Origin: Lachnospiraceae bacterium V9D3004
GTDB taxonomy: Bacteria > Bacillota > Clostridia > Lachnospirales > Lachnospiraceae
NCBI GenBank assembly: GCA_000621985.1
Contig: JHWW01000010.1
Location: 62,001 to 126,000 of the forward strand
Reading direction: 5' to 3'
Length of the DNA stretch: 64,000 bases
How positions within the stretch are numbered: position 1 is the stretch's first letter; each line of letters opens with the position of its first letter. A program made the position numbers and the translations under genes. Below the pieces are notes generated by a model. That model was not told the origin of the DNA. It did not search any database and saw only the letters and a list, made by a program, of their open reading frames with translations. Positions 8,637 through 17,017 of this stretch are shown in pieces.

Positions 8637-9368
8637 TTGAGAACAATATTAATAATATTATCACTGATAATAGTAACCGTACTGAGTATTCCATTATGGC
8701 TCATTGAGCTGATCATACAACTGTTCAATCCAAGACTCTCCCACTCCATTGCCCAAGGCATTGTTACCGTGGTATTCAAAATGTGGGTATGGTTCTCGGG
8801 TACCGAATACAAAGTGTACGGAGTTGAAAAGGTTCCGAAAGACGAACCTGTGCTTTATATTGCCAACCATCGTTCCTTCTTTGATATACTGATAGCTTAT
8901 GCCTACGTTCCGAATCTCACTTCATTTGTATCAAAGAAAAGCATAGGATATATTCCGTGCATAGGACAGTGGATGTACTTCTTAAGCTGCGTGTTCCTTG
9001 ACAGAGACAGCATCAAAAGCGGTATGGCAATGATCAAGAAAACCACTTCGATCATCAAAGATAAAGGTTATTCGATATACATCGCTCCGGAAGGAAAGCG
9101 TAATTATTCGGATGAATTGCTTCCGTTTAAAGAAGGTTCTTTCAGAATTGCAACAATAACCAATTGCAAAATTGTTCCTATATGTTATACTAACACAGAA
9201 AAGATATTCGAGGATCATTTACCCTGGGTACGAAAAGCGAAGTCCGTTACGATGGAATTCGGCGATCCGATCGACATAAGCGATATGGACCGAAGCGAAA
9301 AGAAGCACCTTGGAGTAAAATGCCGCGATATCATCCAGAAAATGTACGATGAAAGGAGAGCACAATGA
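8637..9368 (+). CDS. plsC: 1-acyl-sn-glycerol-3-phosphate acyltransferase
   Basis: Transfers a second acyl chain to lysophosphatidic acid, giving phosphatidic acid for membrane lipids. The 243-residue protein has an N-terminal membrane helix (residues about 3-24), the acyltransferase motif NHRSFFD (the HX4D block), and APEGKRNYSDELLPFKEGSF as the substrate-binding block. The start is a TTG at 8637, preceded by AAGAGG nine bases upstream; the next Met is inside the conserved region, so TTG is the reasonable choice. The stop codon overlaps the start of the next gene (ATGA), so the two are translationally coupled. Confidence 0.88.
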   Translation: MRTILIILSLIIVTVLSIPLWLIELIIQLFNPRLSHSIAQGIVTVVFKMWVWFSGTEYKVYGVEKVPKDEPVLYIANHRSFFDILIAYAYVPNLTSFVSKKSIGYIPCIGQWMYFLSCVFLDRDSIKSGMAMIKKTTSIIKDKGYSIYIAPEGKRNYSDELLPFKEGSFRIATITNCKIVPICYTNTEKIFEDHLPWVRKAKSVTMEFGDPIDISDMDRSEKKHLGVKCRDIIQKMYDERRAQ

Positions 9369-9910
9369 TAAACCAGTCTTCATTGCCGGTTTTATTGGCG
9401 TGGAATACCGCTTTTACCGTCCTTGCGATCATCCTCGGAGTCGCATTGATAGCCATAATAGTATTGAGCATTCTCGGCAAAAGGATGCAGAAGAAACAGG
9501 CGGAAAATGAAGTTGCCATGCAACAGAGCGCCCAGACCATGTCAATGCTTGTAATTGACAAGAAAAAGATGAAACTCAAAGAATCAGGGCTTCCGCAGAT
9601 CGTTATCGATCAGACGCCGAAATACATGCGCAGAGCCAAGGTTCCAATTGTCAAAGCAAAGATCGGTCCAAAGATCATGTCACTGATGTGTGACGAGAAG
9701 ATATTCCCGCAGATACCTGTAAAAAAAGAGATAAAAGCTGTAGTAAGCGGAATATACATCATGGATGTCAGAGGTTCGCGCAACAATCTTGAAGCAGCGC
9801 CGGTCAAAAAAGGATTCATGGCAAAGATCCGTGACAAAGCCACATCAGTGGTTAACTCGGAAAAAGAAAAGTCAAAAGACGAAAAACCCAAGAGCAAAAA
9901 AAAGAAGTAA
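9365..9910 (+). CDS. Uncharacterised single-pass membrane protein, Lys-rich tail
   Basis: I do not recognise a functional family. The 181-residue product has an N-terminal transmembrane helix (about residues 15-38), a basic coiled stretch rich in Lys/Gln, and a compact central region (about 60-140) with VPIVKAKIGPKIMSLMCDEKIF and SGIYIMDVRGSRN that looks folded. The tail is Lys/Glu-rich and ends in KSKKKK, which suggests contact with membrane or nucleic acid. It overlaps plsC by four bases, so it is probably made together with it. A role at the membrane is all the sequence supports. Confidence 0.7.
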   Translation: MINQSSLPVLLAWNTAFTVLAIILGVALIAIIVLSILGKRMQKKQAENEVAMQQSAQTMSMLVIDKKKMKLKESGLPQIVIDQTPKYMRRAKVPIVKAKIGPKIMSLMCDEKIFPQIPVKKEIKAVVSGIYIMDVRGSRNNLEAAPVKKGFMAKIRDKATSVVNSEKEKSKDEKPKSKKKK

Positions 9911-9948
9911 TACAACTGGGTTGTTTTAAATTTACGGACAAAATTTTC

Positions 9949-9987
9949 GGGGACGGCCGGGACACAAAAAGTGTCTCAGCCGTCCCC
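9949..9987. terminator. Stem-loop terminator between convergent genes
   Basis: GGGGACGGC (9949-9957) pairs with GCCGTCCCC (9979-9987), and GACAC pairs with GTGTC around an AAAAA loop. It sits between the convergent plus-strand gene ending at 9910 and the minus-strand gene ending at 10008. T-tracts on both sides are short, so it may work in both directions but moderately. Confidence 0.6.
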
Positions 9988-10007
9988 TTATGTTTATCCG
10001 TGCTTTT

Positions 10008-10427
10008 TTACTGTGTCGAAACAACTTTAATATCCACGGTACATTCCGATACAAACGAATAATTGATATCTAGCATATAACGTATCTTAATAACTATCGC
10101 ATCATCGTCTTCTAGCACGATCATATCCGTTGTGGTCACTCCCATGACCAGATTGCCAAACGGTGTGTCGTAATTTGTGATGCAGTTCTTATCTTTTTCG
10201 AATACCAAGCAGAAATTCATATCGCCTTTCTTCAATATCTCAACACAGTCACCGTCAATCTTGATCATACATTCTGTAGTGTTGTTATCTTCATCCACCT
10301 CGATATACTTAATGTATGTTTTTCCATTCTTCTTGTAATATCTGCCTTTGGACAGCACTTCAACGGGGCTCTCCCCATCTAAAGACAACTGTACTCCGGA
10401 CACGGCAACCAATACATCTCTCTTCAT
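10008..10427 (-). CDS. DUF1934 (YwiB-like) calycin-fold protein
   Basis: A small beta-rich protein of 139 residues, with the pattern seen in DUF1934/YwiB: VLVAVSGVQLSLDGE near the start, YIKYIEVDE, a central TPFGNLVMGVTTTDM and a final run of alternating hydrophobic strands (IRYMLDINYSFVSECTVDIKV). The family has a lipocalin-like barrel and no established enzyme activity. The ATG at 10427 is preceded by GGCGAG; an ATG six codons upstream is less likely. It follows murI closely and is the last gene of the ddl-murI unit. Assignment is from overall pattern and is fairly confident; the function is unknown. Confidence 0.72.
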   Translation of the reverse strand: MKRDVLVAVSGVQLSLDGESPVEVLSKGRYYKKNGKTYIKYIEVDEDNNTTECMIKIDGDCVEILKKGDMNFCLVFEKDKNCITNYDTPFGNLVMGVTTTDMIVLEDDDAIVIKIRYMLDINYSFVSECTVDIKVVSTQ

Positions 10428-10456
10428 GTGACTCTCGCCTTTCAATCCATATATAA

Positions 10457-11260
10457 TCAGCTTTTCTCAATATCAACGCACTCAACCGACTCGATATCGC
10501 AGGGTAGTATATTACCCGCAAATTTGCCGAAACGAATGGCACTGTCGCTTACGAAGAATCTGTGCGATCCCCTGTTCTCATCCGACATCATATCACGCTC
10601 TCTAAGTACGCTCTCAAGCTCCTTGGCTGTCTCGTACGCCGGATTGACAAGCACCACTTCTTCCCCGACTACTTTTTGTATGGTTCTTCTTATTAGCGGA
10701 TAATGAGTGCATCCGAGGATAAGCGTATCGATATCATATGATAACAGATCATACAGATATCTGTCCGCGATCTCAAGTGTTACAGGGTCGTACAGCAAAC
10801 CTTCCTCAACAAGCGGTACGAACAGCGGACACGCCTTTGAGAACACCTGAAGTGACGGATTAAGATTCATAAGAACATTGCTGTATGTTCCGCTGCTTAC
10901 CGTTCCTTCGGTGGCAATAATGCCGATCCTTCCGTTCCTTGTAGCCTTGTCAGCGGCAATGGCTCCGGGCTCTATAACACCGATCACCGGAATGTCTGTC
11001 TCTGCAGCAACTGTCTCAAGAGCATACGCACTTGCTGTATTACATGCGATCACTATTGCCTTAACATTCTTTGTTCTGAGGAATCTTATTATCTGTCTTG
11101 AAAATGTAATGATGGTTTCCTTTGATTTGCTTCCGTAAGGAACTCTCGCAGTGTCACCAAAATACACTATGCTCTCACCGGGAAGCTGACGCATTATCTC
11201 GCCCGCAACGGTAAGTCCGCCCACACCGGAATCGAATACCCCAATAGGTGCATTATTCAT
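10457..11260 (-). CDS. murI: Glutamate racemase
   Basis: Converts L-glutamate to D-glutamate for the second position of the peptidoglycan stem peptide. The 267-residue protein begins MNNAPIGVFDSGVGGLTVA, the family hallmark. Both catalytic cysteines are present, in VIACNTASAYA and LGCTHYPLI, and YFGDTARVPYGSKS is conserved. The reading frame extends nine codons upstream, but that would overlap the ddl stop, and an AGGTAGGA ribosome site precedes the ATG at 11260. The gap to ddl is five bases, so the two D-amino-acid steps are cotranscribed. Confidence 0.94.
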   Translation of the reverse strand: MNNAPIGVFDSGVGGLTVAGEIMRQLPGESIVYFGDTARVPYGSKSKETIITFSRQIIRFLRTKNVKAIVIACNTASAYALETVAAETDIPVIGVIEPGAIAADKATRNGRIGIIATEGTVSSGTYSNVLMNLNPSLQVFSKACPLFVPLVEEGLLYDPVTLEIADRYLYDLLSYDIDTLILGCTHYPLIRRTIQKVVGEEVVLVNPAYETAKELESVLRERDMMSDENRGSHRFFVSDSAIRFGKFAGNILPCDIESVECVDIEKS

Positions 11261-11265
11261 ATGTC

Positions 11266-12330
11266 CTACCTGTCCTTTCTGACACATGCATTCTCAATAA
11301 GCAGATTGACCAGTTCTTTAACCTCTACTCCCGCATCCTTCCATATCATCGGATACATGCTTATGGAAGTAAATCCGGGCATTGTATTGATCTCATTGAA
11401 TACTATATCATTACTTCCTTTTTCCAAGAAGAAATCAACTCTTGACAGACCGTAACCGTCAATAACCTCAAATATACGGACCGCCGCTTCCATGATCTTC
11501 TCCTTAACGCCATCGGGAAGTTTGGGATTCACCACGGTTCTTGAATCCGCATTGTTATATTTTGCATCAAAGTCATAAAAATCCGCTGCCGCAAGTATCT
11601 CACCCACACCGGCTGCAACATTTTCTCCGTTCCTTGACATCACGGCGCATTCGATCTCCCGTCCGACTATCGTCTCTTCAACGAGTATCCTGCCATCATG
11701 CACCGCTGCTTCTTTTATTGCGGTAATAAGTGCCTCTCTGTCCTTAGCCTTTGATACGCCTTTTGAAGAACCGGCATTGGAAGGCTTGACAAAAACCGGA
11801 TAATCAAGCTTCGATTCGATCTTCTCCACAACCTTATCAATACATGTAAGTTCCTTGGCAAATACGGCAACGCATTCAGCCTGCCTTATATGCAATGTAT
11901 CGACAAGTCTCTTGGTAGTAAGCTTATCCATCCCGGCAGATGATGCAAGCACACCGCATCCCACATATGGAATTCCGGACAACTCGAATAATCCCTGAAT
12001 GGTTCCGTCTTCACCGTACAGACCATGAAGTATCGGGAAGATAACATCTATATATTCAACCGAATAACTGTTTCCGTCATATATCATTATTCCATGATTC
12101 TTCTTATCGGGAAGCACCGCAGCCTGAACTTTGCTGTCTCTCCACGAACCGTCTTTAATGCTTTCTCCCGAATCAACCAGAAGCCATCTGCCGTCCTTGG
12201 TAATTCCTATAAGTCTTATGTCATACTGATCCCTGTTTATGTTTTCGATTATTGTTCCCGCGGATATACATGATATATCATGCTCCGAAGATTCTCCTCC
12301 GAATACTACCGCAATTTTCTTCTTTTCCAT
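11266..12330 (-). CDS. ddl: D-alanine--D-alanine ligase
   Basis: An ATP-grasp enzyme that joins two D-alanines for peptidoglycan precursors. The 354-residue protein shows KIAVVFGGESSEHDISCISA at the start, FPILHGLYGEDGTIQG, PVFVKPSNAGSSKGVSKA for ATP binding, and NEINTMPGFTSISMYP with metal-binding Glu/Asn at the end. The frame is open 24 codons further upstream, but the promoter at 12411-12439 would begin transcription right at that codon and a GGTGA site precedes the ATG at 12330. First gene of the ddl-murI-DUF1934 operon. Confidence 0.94.
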   Translation of the reverse strand: MEKKKIAVVFGGESSEHDISCISAGTIIENINRDQYDIRLIGITKDGRWLLVDSGESIKDGSWRDSKVQAAVLPDKKNHGIMIYDGNSYSVEYIDVIFPILHGLYGEDGTIQGLFELSGIPYVGCGVLASSAGMDKLTTKRLVDTLHIRQAECVAVFAKELTCIDKVVEKIESKLDYPVFVKPSNAGSSKGVSKAKDREALITAIKEAAVHDGRILVEETIVGREIECAVMSRNGENVAAGVGEILAAADFYDFDAKYNNADSRTVVNPKLPDGVKEKIMEAAVRIFEVIDGYGLSRVDFFLEKGSNDIVFNEINTMPGFTSISMYPMIWKDAGVEVKELVNLLIENACVRKDR

Positions 12331-12410
12331 TAATTTCACCATCCGTTTTAATTCTTCACCGTAAGGAATGTCTTTTTGTGAATTCCTGACTTTAATACCC
12401 AAACATTAGA

Positions 12411-12439
12411 ATTATACTACATATCACTTAACCATTCAA
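12411..12439 (-). promoter_or_regulatory. Promoter of the ddl-murI operon
   Basis: Minus strand: -35 TTGAAT (12434-12439), 17-base spacer, -10 TATAAT (12411-12416). Expected start of transcription near 12404, about 75 bases before the chosen ddl ATG. This also argues against the longer ddl reading frame. Confidence 0.7.
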
Positions 12440-12592
12440 CTATGTATATACACATCCGTCAACTTCTGCTATACTGATTCTTGACATATTCCGAACATAT
12501 TATTCAGAACACTTTAATCATATTGGATATTGCTGCTTAATCGACAACTGTTCGCATTTGCAGTAATCAAGTTTAGACAGGAGAGATATAAC

Positions 12593-13468
12593 ATGTCATA
12601 TTCAATAAATGCATATGCAAAAATTAACATCGGACTTGATGTACTAAGAAAGAGACCGGATGGCTACCATGACCTGAAGATGATCATGCAATCCGTGGAA
12701 CTGCACGATACGCTGACATTTTGCATCTCGGAGGGTGATTCGGTCAACCTGACCTGCAGTGACCCCACACTGCCCTGCGACAGCAATAATCTTATCGTCC
12801 GCTCGGCCGAGCTTTTCCTGAAAGAGATGAATATTACCAAAAGTATTGATATTATACTTGAGAAAAATATCCCTGTGGCAGCAGGAATGGCCGGCGGAAG
12901 CACTGATGCTGCCGCAACATTTATCGCATTGAATGATATATTCGAAACCGGTCTTACAAAAGATGAACTTATGAACCTCGGTGTCACTCTCGGTGCGGAC
13001 ATTCCTTTCTGCATTATGGGAGGCACTGCCCTGTCTGAAGGAATCGGGGATATCCTCACCCCCCTCGATCCGCCGAAAGAAGCAATTGTCCTTATTGCAA
13101 AACCCGACATATCGGTATCTACAGGCTTTGTATACGGCAACCTTAAGCTTGATGGAGATGTCGTCCATCCGGACATAGATAAGATCCTTGCTTCCCTGTC
13201 AAAAAGCGTCGCAGATACCGGAAGGTTGCTCGGAAATATACTTGAATCCGTAACGATCCCGGCTTATCCGGTAATTGATGATATTAAAAAATGCATGTTA
13301 AGGCACGGAGCGCTCGGCTCTCTTATGAGCGGCAGCGGTCCGACCGTATTCGGATTATTCGATGATGATTCAAAAGCCAAAGAAGCATATGATGCATGCC
13401 TTGCCATAAGCGACAATATGTACTGCAAGCTGACAGGATACCAGAATTTTTTCCAAAATTTTCATTAA
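12593..13468 (+). CDS. ispE: 4-diphosphocytidyl-2-C-methyl-D-erythritol kinase
   Basis: Phosphorylates CDP-methylerythritol in the non-mevalonate isoprenoid pathway. A GHMP kinase of 291 residues: SINAYAKINIGLDVL at the N-terminus, the ATP-binding glycine-rich motif PVAAGMAGGSTDAAA in the middle, and the C-terminal MSGSGPTVFGLF. The ATG at 12593 follows an AGGAGAG site; 21 further codons upstream are open but lack a site. The other pathway genes are not in the window. It stands alone, followed by the independent promoter of the AbrB gene. Confidence 0.94.
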   Translation: MSYSINAYAKINIGLDVLRKRPDGYHDLKMIMQSVELHDTLTFCISEGDSVNLTCSDPTLPCDSNNLIVRSAELFLKEMNITKSIDIILEKNIPVAAGMAGGSTDAAATFIALNDIFETGLTKDELMNLGVTLGADIPFCIMGGTALSEGIGDILTPLDPPKEAIVLIAKPDISVSTGFVYGNLKLDGDVVHPDIDKILASLSKSVADTGRLLGNILESVTIPAYPVIDDIKKCMLRHGALGSLMSGSGPTVFGLFDDDSKAKEAYDACLAISDNMYCKLTGYQNFFQNFH

Positions 13469-13479
13469 TTCTGTATATA

Positions 13480-13508
13480 TTGACAATTATTTTGCCACAT
13501 GATATAAT
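13480..13508 (+). promoter_or_regulatory. Perfect consensus sigma-A promoter of the AbrB gene
   Basis: TTGACA (13480-13485), 17-base spacer, TATAAT (13503-13508): a full match to consensus, followed by an AAGGAGG ribosome site just before the gene at 13568. High expression is expected unless repressed, perhaps by AbrB itself (inference). Confidence 0.88.
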
Positions 13509-13567
13509 GTGCAAGCAGACAATACACATACATACACACGCACACTATAGAAAAGGAGGTTTCTGGT

Positions 13568-13825
13568 ATGAAGAACACAGGAATTGTTCGAAACCTTGAC
13601 AATCTTGGCAGAATTGTCATTCCAAAGGAAATGAGAAGAGTTCTTGGCATAGAAGAAAAAGATCCGATCGAGATTCTTATCGAAGACGACAGAATAGTGC
13701 TGACAAAGTATAAACCTGCAGATATTTTCACCGGAGAGACTGAAGATCTTATCGACTACTGCGACAAGAAAGTATCTAAGAATTCTGTTAAAGAGATGGC
13801 AAAGATTGCAGGAATTATTGAATAA
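13568..13825 (+). CDS. AbrB/SpoVT-type transition-state regulator
   Basis: An 85-residue DNA-binding protein. The N-terminal 45 residues are a swapped-hairpin AbrB domain: GIVRNLDNLGRIVIPKEMRRVLGI, then DPIEILIEDDRIVLTKY. The C-terminal part is short and helical with no recognisable sensor domain, as in AbrB rather than SpoVT. It has its own consensus promoter and its own terminator, so it is monocistronic. In Bacillota such proteins repress post-exponential genes. Targets cannot be read from the sequence. Confidence 0.92.
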   Translation: MKNTGIVRNLDNLGRIVIPKEMRRVLGIEEKDPIEILIEDDRIVLTKYKPADIFTGETEDLIDYCDKKVSKNSVKEMAKIAGIIE

Positions 13826-13856
13826 AAGCTAAAGCAATGTGTATTAAGGCTTAATC

Positions 13857-13917
13857 CGGCTTCATCATATATGCAGTTATAATTATCAACTAGCGTATCA
13901 GGTGAAGCCGTTTTTTT
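13857..13917 (+). terminator. Rho-independent terminator after the AbrB gene
   Basis: CGGCTTCA (13857-13864) pairs with TGAAGCCG (13903-13910), followed directly by seven T. The loop is unusually long (38 bases) and contains a partial inner palindrome. Confidence 0.75.
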
Positions 13918-13940
13918 ACTACTATCGGGAGGACACATAT

Positions 13941-15179
13941 ATGAGCATATTATACTTCGATTGTTCAAGCGGGATCAGCGGCAACATGGTCCTTGGAGCT
14001 CTTACTGAACTTACAGAAGGCAGACAATACCTTATAAATGAACTGGCAAAACTCAATCTGGATGAATATACTGTTGAATATTCAACACTGTCAAAAAACG
14101 GTATCAGAGGAACTCATGTGCATGTAGCGTTAACCGCCATGACTGATCACCGCACCCTTAAAGATATTAATGCTATAATTGATGGCAGCACACTTAATGA
14201 TAATATAAAATCACTTGCAAAACGCATATTCCTGCGGGTTGCATATGCAGAAGGAAAGATCCATTCCACTCCGGTGGAAAAGGTTCATTTTCATGAAATA
14301 GGTGCAACCGATTCCATCGTGGATATAGTCGGTACAGCAATTCTTATTGACCTGTTAAACCCGTCTCATATATATTCGGGTATTATAAATGACGGATACG
14401 GCTTCATCAACTGCGCACACGGAAAAATAAGCGTTCCGGTTCCCGCAACAAGCGAGATATTCGCGAAAGCGAATGTTCCCATAAAGCAGCTTGACATCAA
14501 CACTGAACTCGTAACACCTACGGGAGCGGCTATAATCGCAGAACTTGCCGAGTCCTTCGGTCCAATGCCGGAGATTATCCCGGAAAAGATCGGATGGGGC
14601 GCGGGAACCAAAGATTTTGATATTCCCAACATACTCAAAGTCACTATGGGCAAACCATATGATTCCCCGGTAAGCTTTGAAGAAAACCGGAGATCACCTA
14701 CTGCAAGCCACTCCGGGTCAGTTGCCACAAAGGAACCGGATATCCCTTCAAATAACAGTGTCACGGTCTTTGAGACCAATCTCGACGACTGTACCGGAGA
14801 GATACTCGGATATACGATGGACAGGTTATTTGACGCAGGCGCACTGGATATATTCTATACTCCGATATTCATGAAAAAGAACCGTCCCGCATACATGCTC
14901 ACCGTTATATGTGATAACGATATGACAGGGGCAATGCAGGATATTATATTCAGAGAGACTACTACGATCGGTATACGCATGCACACAGACAGACGTTATA
15001 TTCTTAACCGCAAGAATATTACCACCGATACACCTTATGGGCCGCTTAAAGCAAAAAAAGTAACCCACAACGGCAAAGAGTACATATATCCCGAATATGA
15101 AAGTGCAAGGGAGCTTGCCAAGAGAAATGAAACTCCTTTAAAAGAGATATATTCCCTTAAAATGGATATCAAACGTTAG
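13941..15179 (+). CDS. larC: Nickel-pincer cofactor cyclometallase LarC (uninterrupted)
   Basis: LarC inserts nickel into the pincer pyridinium cofactor used by lactate racemase and relatives. The 412-residue protein starts MSILYFDCSSGISGNMVLGAL, the DUF111 signature, and contains FHEIGATDSIVDIVG, ELVTPTGAAIIAEL and, in the C-terminal half, TNLDDCTGEILGYTMDRLF. The N- and C-terminal parts, separate ORFs joined by frameshifting in Lactobacillus plantarum, are in one frame here. A GGGAGG site precedes the ATG at 13941; the open frame upstream overlaps the preceding terminator. larB follows after 70 bases. No larE or larA is in the window. Confidence 0.92.
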   Translation: MSILYFDCSSGISGNMVLGALTELTEGRQYLINELAKLNLDEYTVEYSTLSKNGIRGTHVHVALTAMTDHRTLKDINAIIDGSTLNDNIKSLAKRIFLRVAYAEGKIHSTPVEKVHFHEIGATDSIVDIVGTAILIDLLNPSHIYSGIINDGYGFINCAHGKISVPVPATSEIFAKANVPIKQLDINTELVTPTGAAIIAELAESFGPMPEIIPEKIGWGAGTKDFDIPNILKVTMGKPYDSPVSFEENRRSPTASHSGSVATKEPDIPSNNSVTVFETNLDDCTGEILGYTMDRLFDAGALDIFYTPIFMKKNRPAYMLTVICDNDMTGAMQDIIFRETTTIGIRMHTDRRYILNRKNITTDTPYGPLKAKKVTHNGKEYIYPEYESARELAKRNETPLKEIYSLKMDIKR

Positions 15180-15249
15180 AATGTATCATCCTTATGCATG
15201 AAATAATAACCCAAGCTGTTCATAGTACAGATTAAAAGGAAGTGCTACG

Positions 15250-15996
15250 ATGGATTTACGAAAAATAATTGACGATATAGCTTCAGGGAATATATCACCC
15301 GAAGAAGCAGAAAAACTTATACAGAACTCCCGTTATGAAGATCTCGGTTATGCAAAGATCGATCATGATCGTAAAATGCGCTCCGGTAACGCAGAAGTGG
15401 TATTCTGTCAGGGAAAACCTGATGAATACCTTACCGGGATATTCACGAGCATTCTTGATACCTCGGGAGAAGTTCTCGGTACCAGAGCTACCGAGAGGCA
15501 ATACGAGCTTGTCAAAAAAACGATACCTGATATCGTCTATAACCCGGTATCAAGAATATTAAAATACGAAAAGCAAAAAGAAAAAATCGGCAATGTTGTC
15601 GTGTGTACGGGTGGAACATCAGATATTCCCGTAGCGGAAGAAGCGGCTGAAACCGCTGAATTCATGGGAAGTTACGTTGAAAGGATCTACGATGTGGGAG
15701 TAGCCGGAATACACAGACTCCTCTCCAAAAAAGAGCTTTTTGACAAAGCAAATGTAATCGTAGCCATAGCCGGCATGGAAGGAGCTTTGGCTTCCGTTGT
15801 ATGCGGACTGGTTCGCGTTCCTGTGATAGCAGTTCCCACTTCCGTTGGATACGGTGCAAGCTTCGGTGGTCTTGCCGCCCTCTTGGGAATGCTTAATTCC
15901 TGCAGTAACGGCGTAAGTGTCGTCAATATCGACAACGGCTACGGTGCGGGTTATATCGCGAACAGGATCAACCGCATGGCAGAAAGAGGCATGTAA
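15250..15996 (+). CDS. larB: Pyridinium-3,5-biscarboxylic acid mononucleotide synthase LarB
   Basis: LarB carboxylates and hydrolyses nicotinic acid adenine dinucleotide in the first step of nickel-pincer cofactor synthesis. The 248-residue protein has an N-terminal helical part (residues 1-60, including SGNISPEEAEKLI) and an AIR-carboxylase-like domain with CTGGTSDIPVAEEAAETAE, VGVAGIHRLL, AGMEGALASVVCGLV and PTSVGYGASFGGLAALLGMLNSC. An AAGGAAG site precedes the ATG. It follows larC, so the pair forms a cofactor module; LarE and the enzyme that uses the cofactor must be elsewhere. Confidence 0.92.
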   Translation: MDLRKIIDDIASGNISPEEAEKLIQNSRYEDLGYAKIDHDRKMRSGNAEVVFCQGKPDEYLTGIFTSILDTSGEVLGTRATERQYELVKKTIPDIVYNPVSRILKYEKQKEKIGNVVVCTGGTSDIPVAEEAAETAEFMGSYVERIYDVGVAGIHRLLSKKELFDKANVIVAIAGMEGALASVVCGLVRVPVIAVPTSVGYGASFGGLAALLGMLNSCSNGVSVVNIDNGYGAGYIANRINRMAERGM

Positions 15997-16018
15997 TCCG
16001 TTATTATGTAATACGTCA

Positions 16019-16858
16019 CTATTTGATCAGTTCATTATATATATCGCGTTTGGACACTCCTCTGTCCTTTGCTGCAAGTTTCATGGCTTCTTTCTTTTCA
16101 TGCCCTTTAGCCATATAATGATCAACATGTTCGGCTACCGACAATTCTTCGAACCATTTTCCTGCTTCTTCAAAGACAACATCTTTGGGGCAACCGGCGA
16201 TCGTTATCACGTATTCACCCCGGGGTTCTTCATTTTCATACATGCTTATTGCTTCATCGATCGTTGTATAGATATTCTCTTCATGCTTTTTGCTGATCTC
16301 TCTGGCAAGAGTGATAACCCTGTCTCCAAGATACTCCTTAAGTTCCTTAAGAGTCCTCTTGAGATGATGTGGCGCCTCGTACATCACTATCGTTCTCGTC
16401 TCATATTTTAACATGTCAAGAACGCCAGCACGTTCTTTCTTATCAGCCGGAAGAAATGCTTCGAATACGAATCTTCTTGTAGACATCCCCGACATAACCA
16501 GTGCCGTCACGCACGCACACGGTCCCGGAAGTGCGGTAACGGTTATTCCGGAATTCACAGCCTGTCTCACAAGCTCCTCACCGGGATCTGATATTCCCGG
16601 CATTCCGGCATCGGTGATCACCGCGATATTCAATCCGTCAAGAAGTTTCTCCACAAGAACTTCAGCCTTTGCGACCTTATTGTGTTCATGATAACTTGTA
16701 AGCGGCGTATGAATATCAAAATGAGTCATAAGCTTCATGCTGTGTCTTGTATCCTCAGCCGCGATCAGATCTACAGCTTTCAAGGTCTCCACAACCCTGT
16801 AGGTTATATCCTGAAGATTCCCTATGGGCGTGGGACACACATACAATATTCCGGCCAT
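16019..16858 (-). CDS. rsmI: 16S rRNA (cytidine(1402)-2'-O)-methyltransferase
   Basis: RsmI methylates the ribose of C1402 in the 16S decoding centre. The 279-residue tetrapyrrole-methylase-fold protein shows LYVCPTPIGNLQDITYR, the SAM-related AAEDTRHSMKLM, TDAGMPGISDPGEELV and the MYEAPHHLKRTLKEL segment. The C-terminal AKGHEKKEAMKLAAKDRGVSKRDIYNEL is the usual helix-turn-helix-like tail. A CAGGAGG site precedes the ATG. It converges with larB, 22 bases apart, and diverges from the tRNA-Leu gene. Confidence 0.94.
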   Translation of the reverse strand: MAGILYVCPTPIGNLQDITYRVVETLKAVDLIAAEDTRHSMKLMTHFDIHTPLTSYHEHNKVAKAEVLVEKLLDGLNIAVITDAGMPGISDPGEELVRQAVNSGITVTALPGPCACVTALVMSGMSTRRFVFEAFLPADKKERAGVLDMLKYETRTIVMYEAPHHLKRTLKELKEYLGDRVITLAREISKKHEENIYTTIDEAISMYENEEPRGEYVITIAGCPKDVVFEEAGKWFEELSVAEHVDHYMAKGHEKKEAMKLAAKDRGVSKRDIYNELIK

Positions 16859-16881
16859 ACGAACCTCCTGTAATTTTCCTC

Positions 16882-16909
16882 TTGCACTTTTTGGATGTTA
16901 TGGTATAAT
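16882..16909 (+). promoter_or_regulatory. Promoter of tRNA-Leu
   Basis: TTGCAC (16882-16887), 16-base spacer, TATAAT (16904-16909), 19 bases before the mature tRNA 5' end. Confidence 0.78.
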
Positions 16910-16928
16910 AGTTTAGTGTATTTGAGTT

Positions 16929-17012
16929 GCGGGTATGGTGGAATTGGTAGACACAAGAGACTTAAAATCTCTCGAGGGCAACTTCGTGCCGGTTCAAGTC
17001 CGGCTACCCGCA
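16929..17012 (+). tRNA. tRNA-Leu (anticodon UAA)
   Basis: An 84-base class II tRNA. Acceptor arms GCGGGTA and TACCCGC pair fully, with discriminator A at 17012. The anticodon stem AGAGA/TCTCT encloses loop CTTAAAA, giving anticodon TAA. A long variable arm (CGAGGGCAACTTCGTG region) is typical of leucine tRNAs, and the T-arm contains GGTTCAAGTCC. The 3' CCA is not encoded, so it must be added by CCA-adding enzyme. Confidence 0.95.
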
Positions 17013-17017
17013 CGTTA

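Noticed and set aside
12481-12506. TTGACA upstream of ispE as a promoter
   Set aside because: No acceptable -10 box at 16-18 bases; the nearest TATTCA is only 14 bases away.
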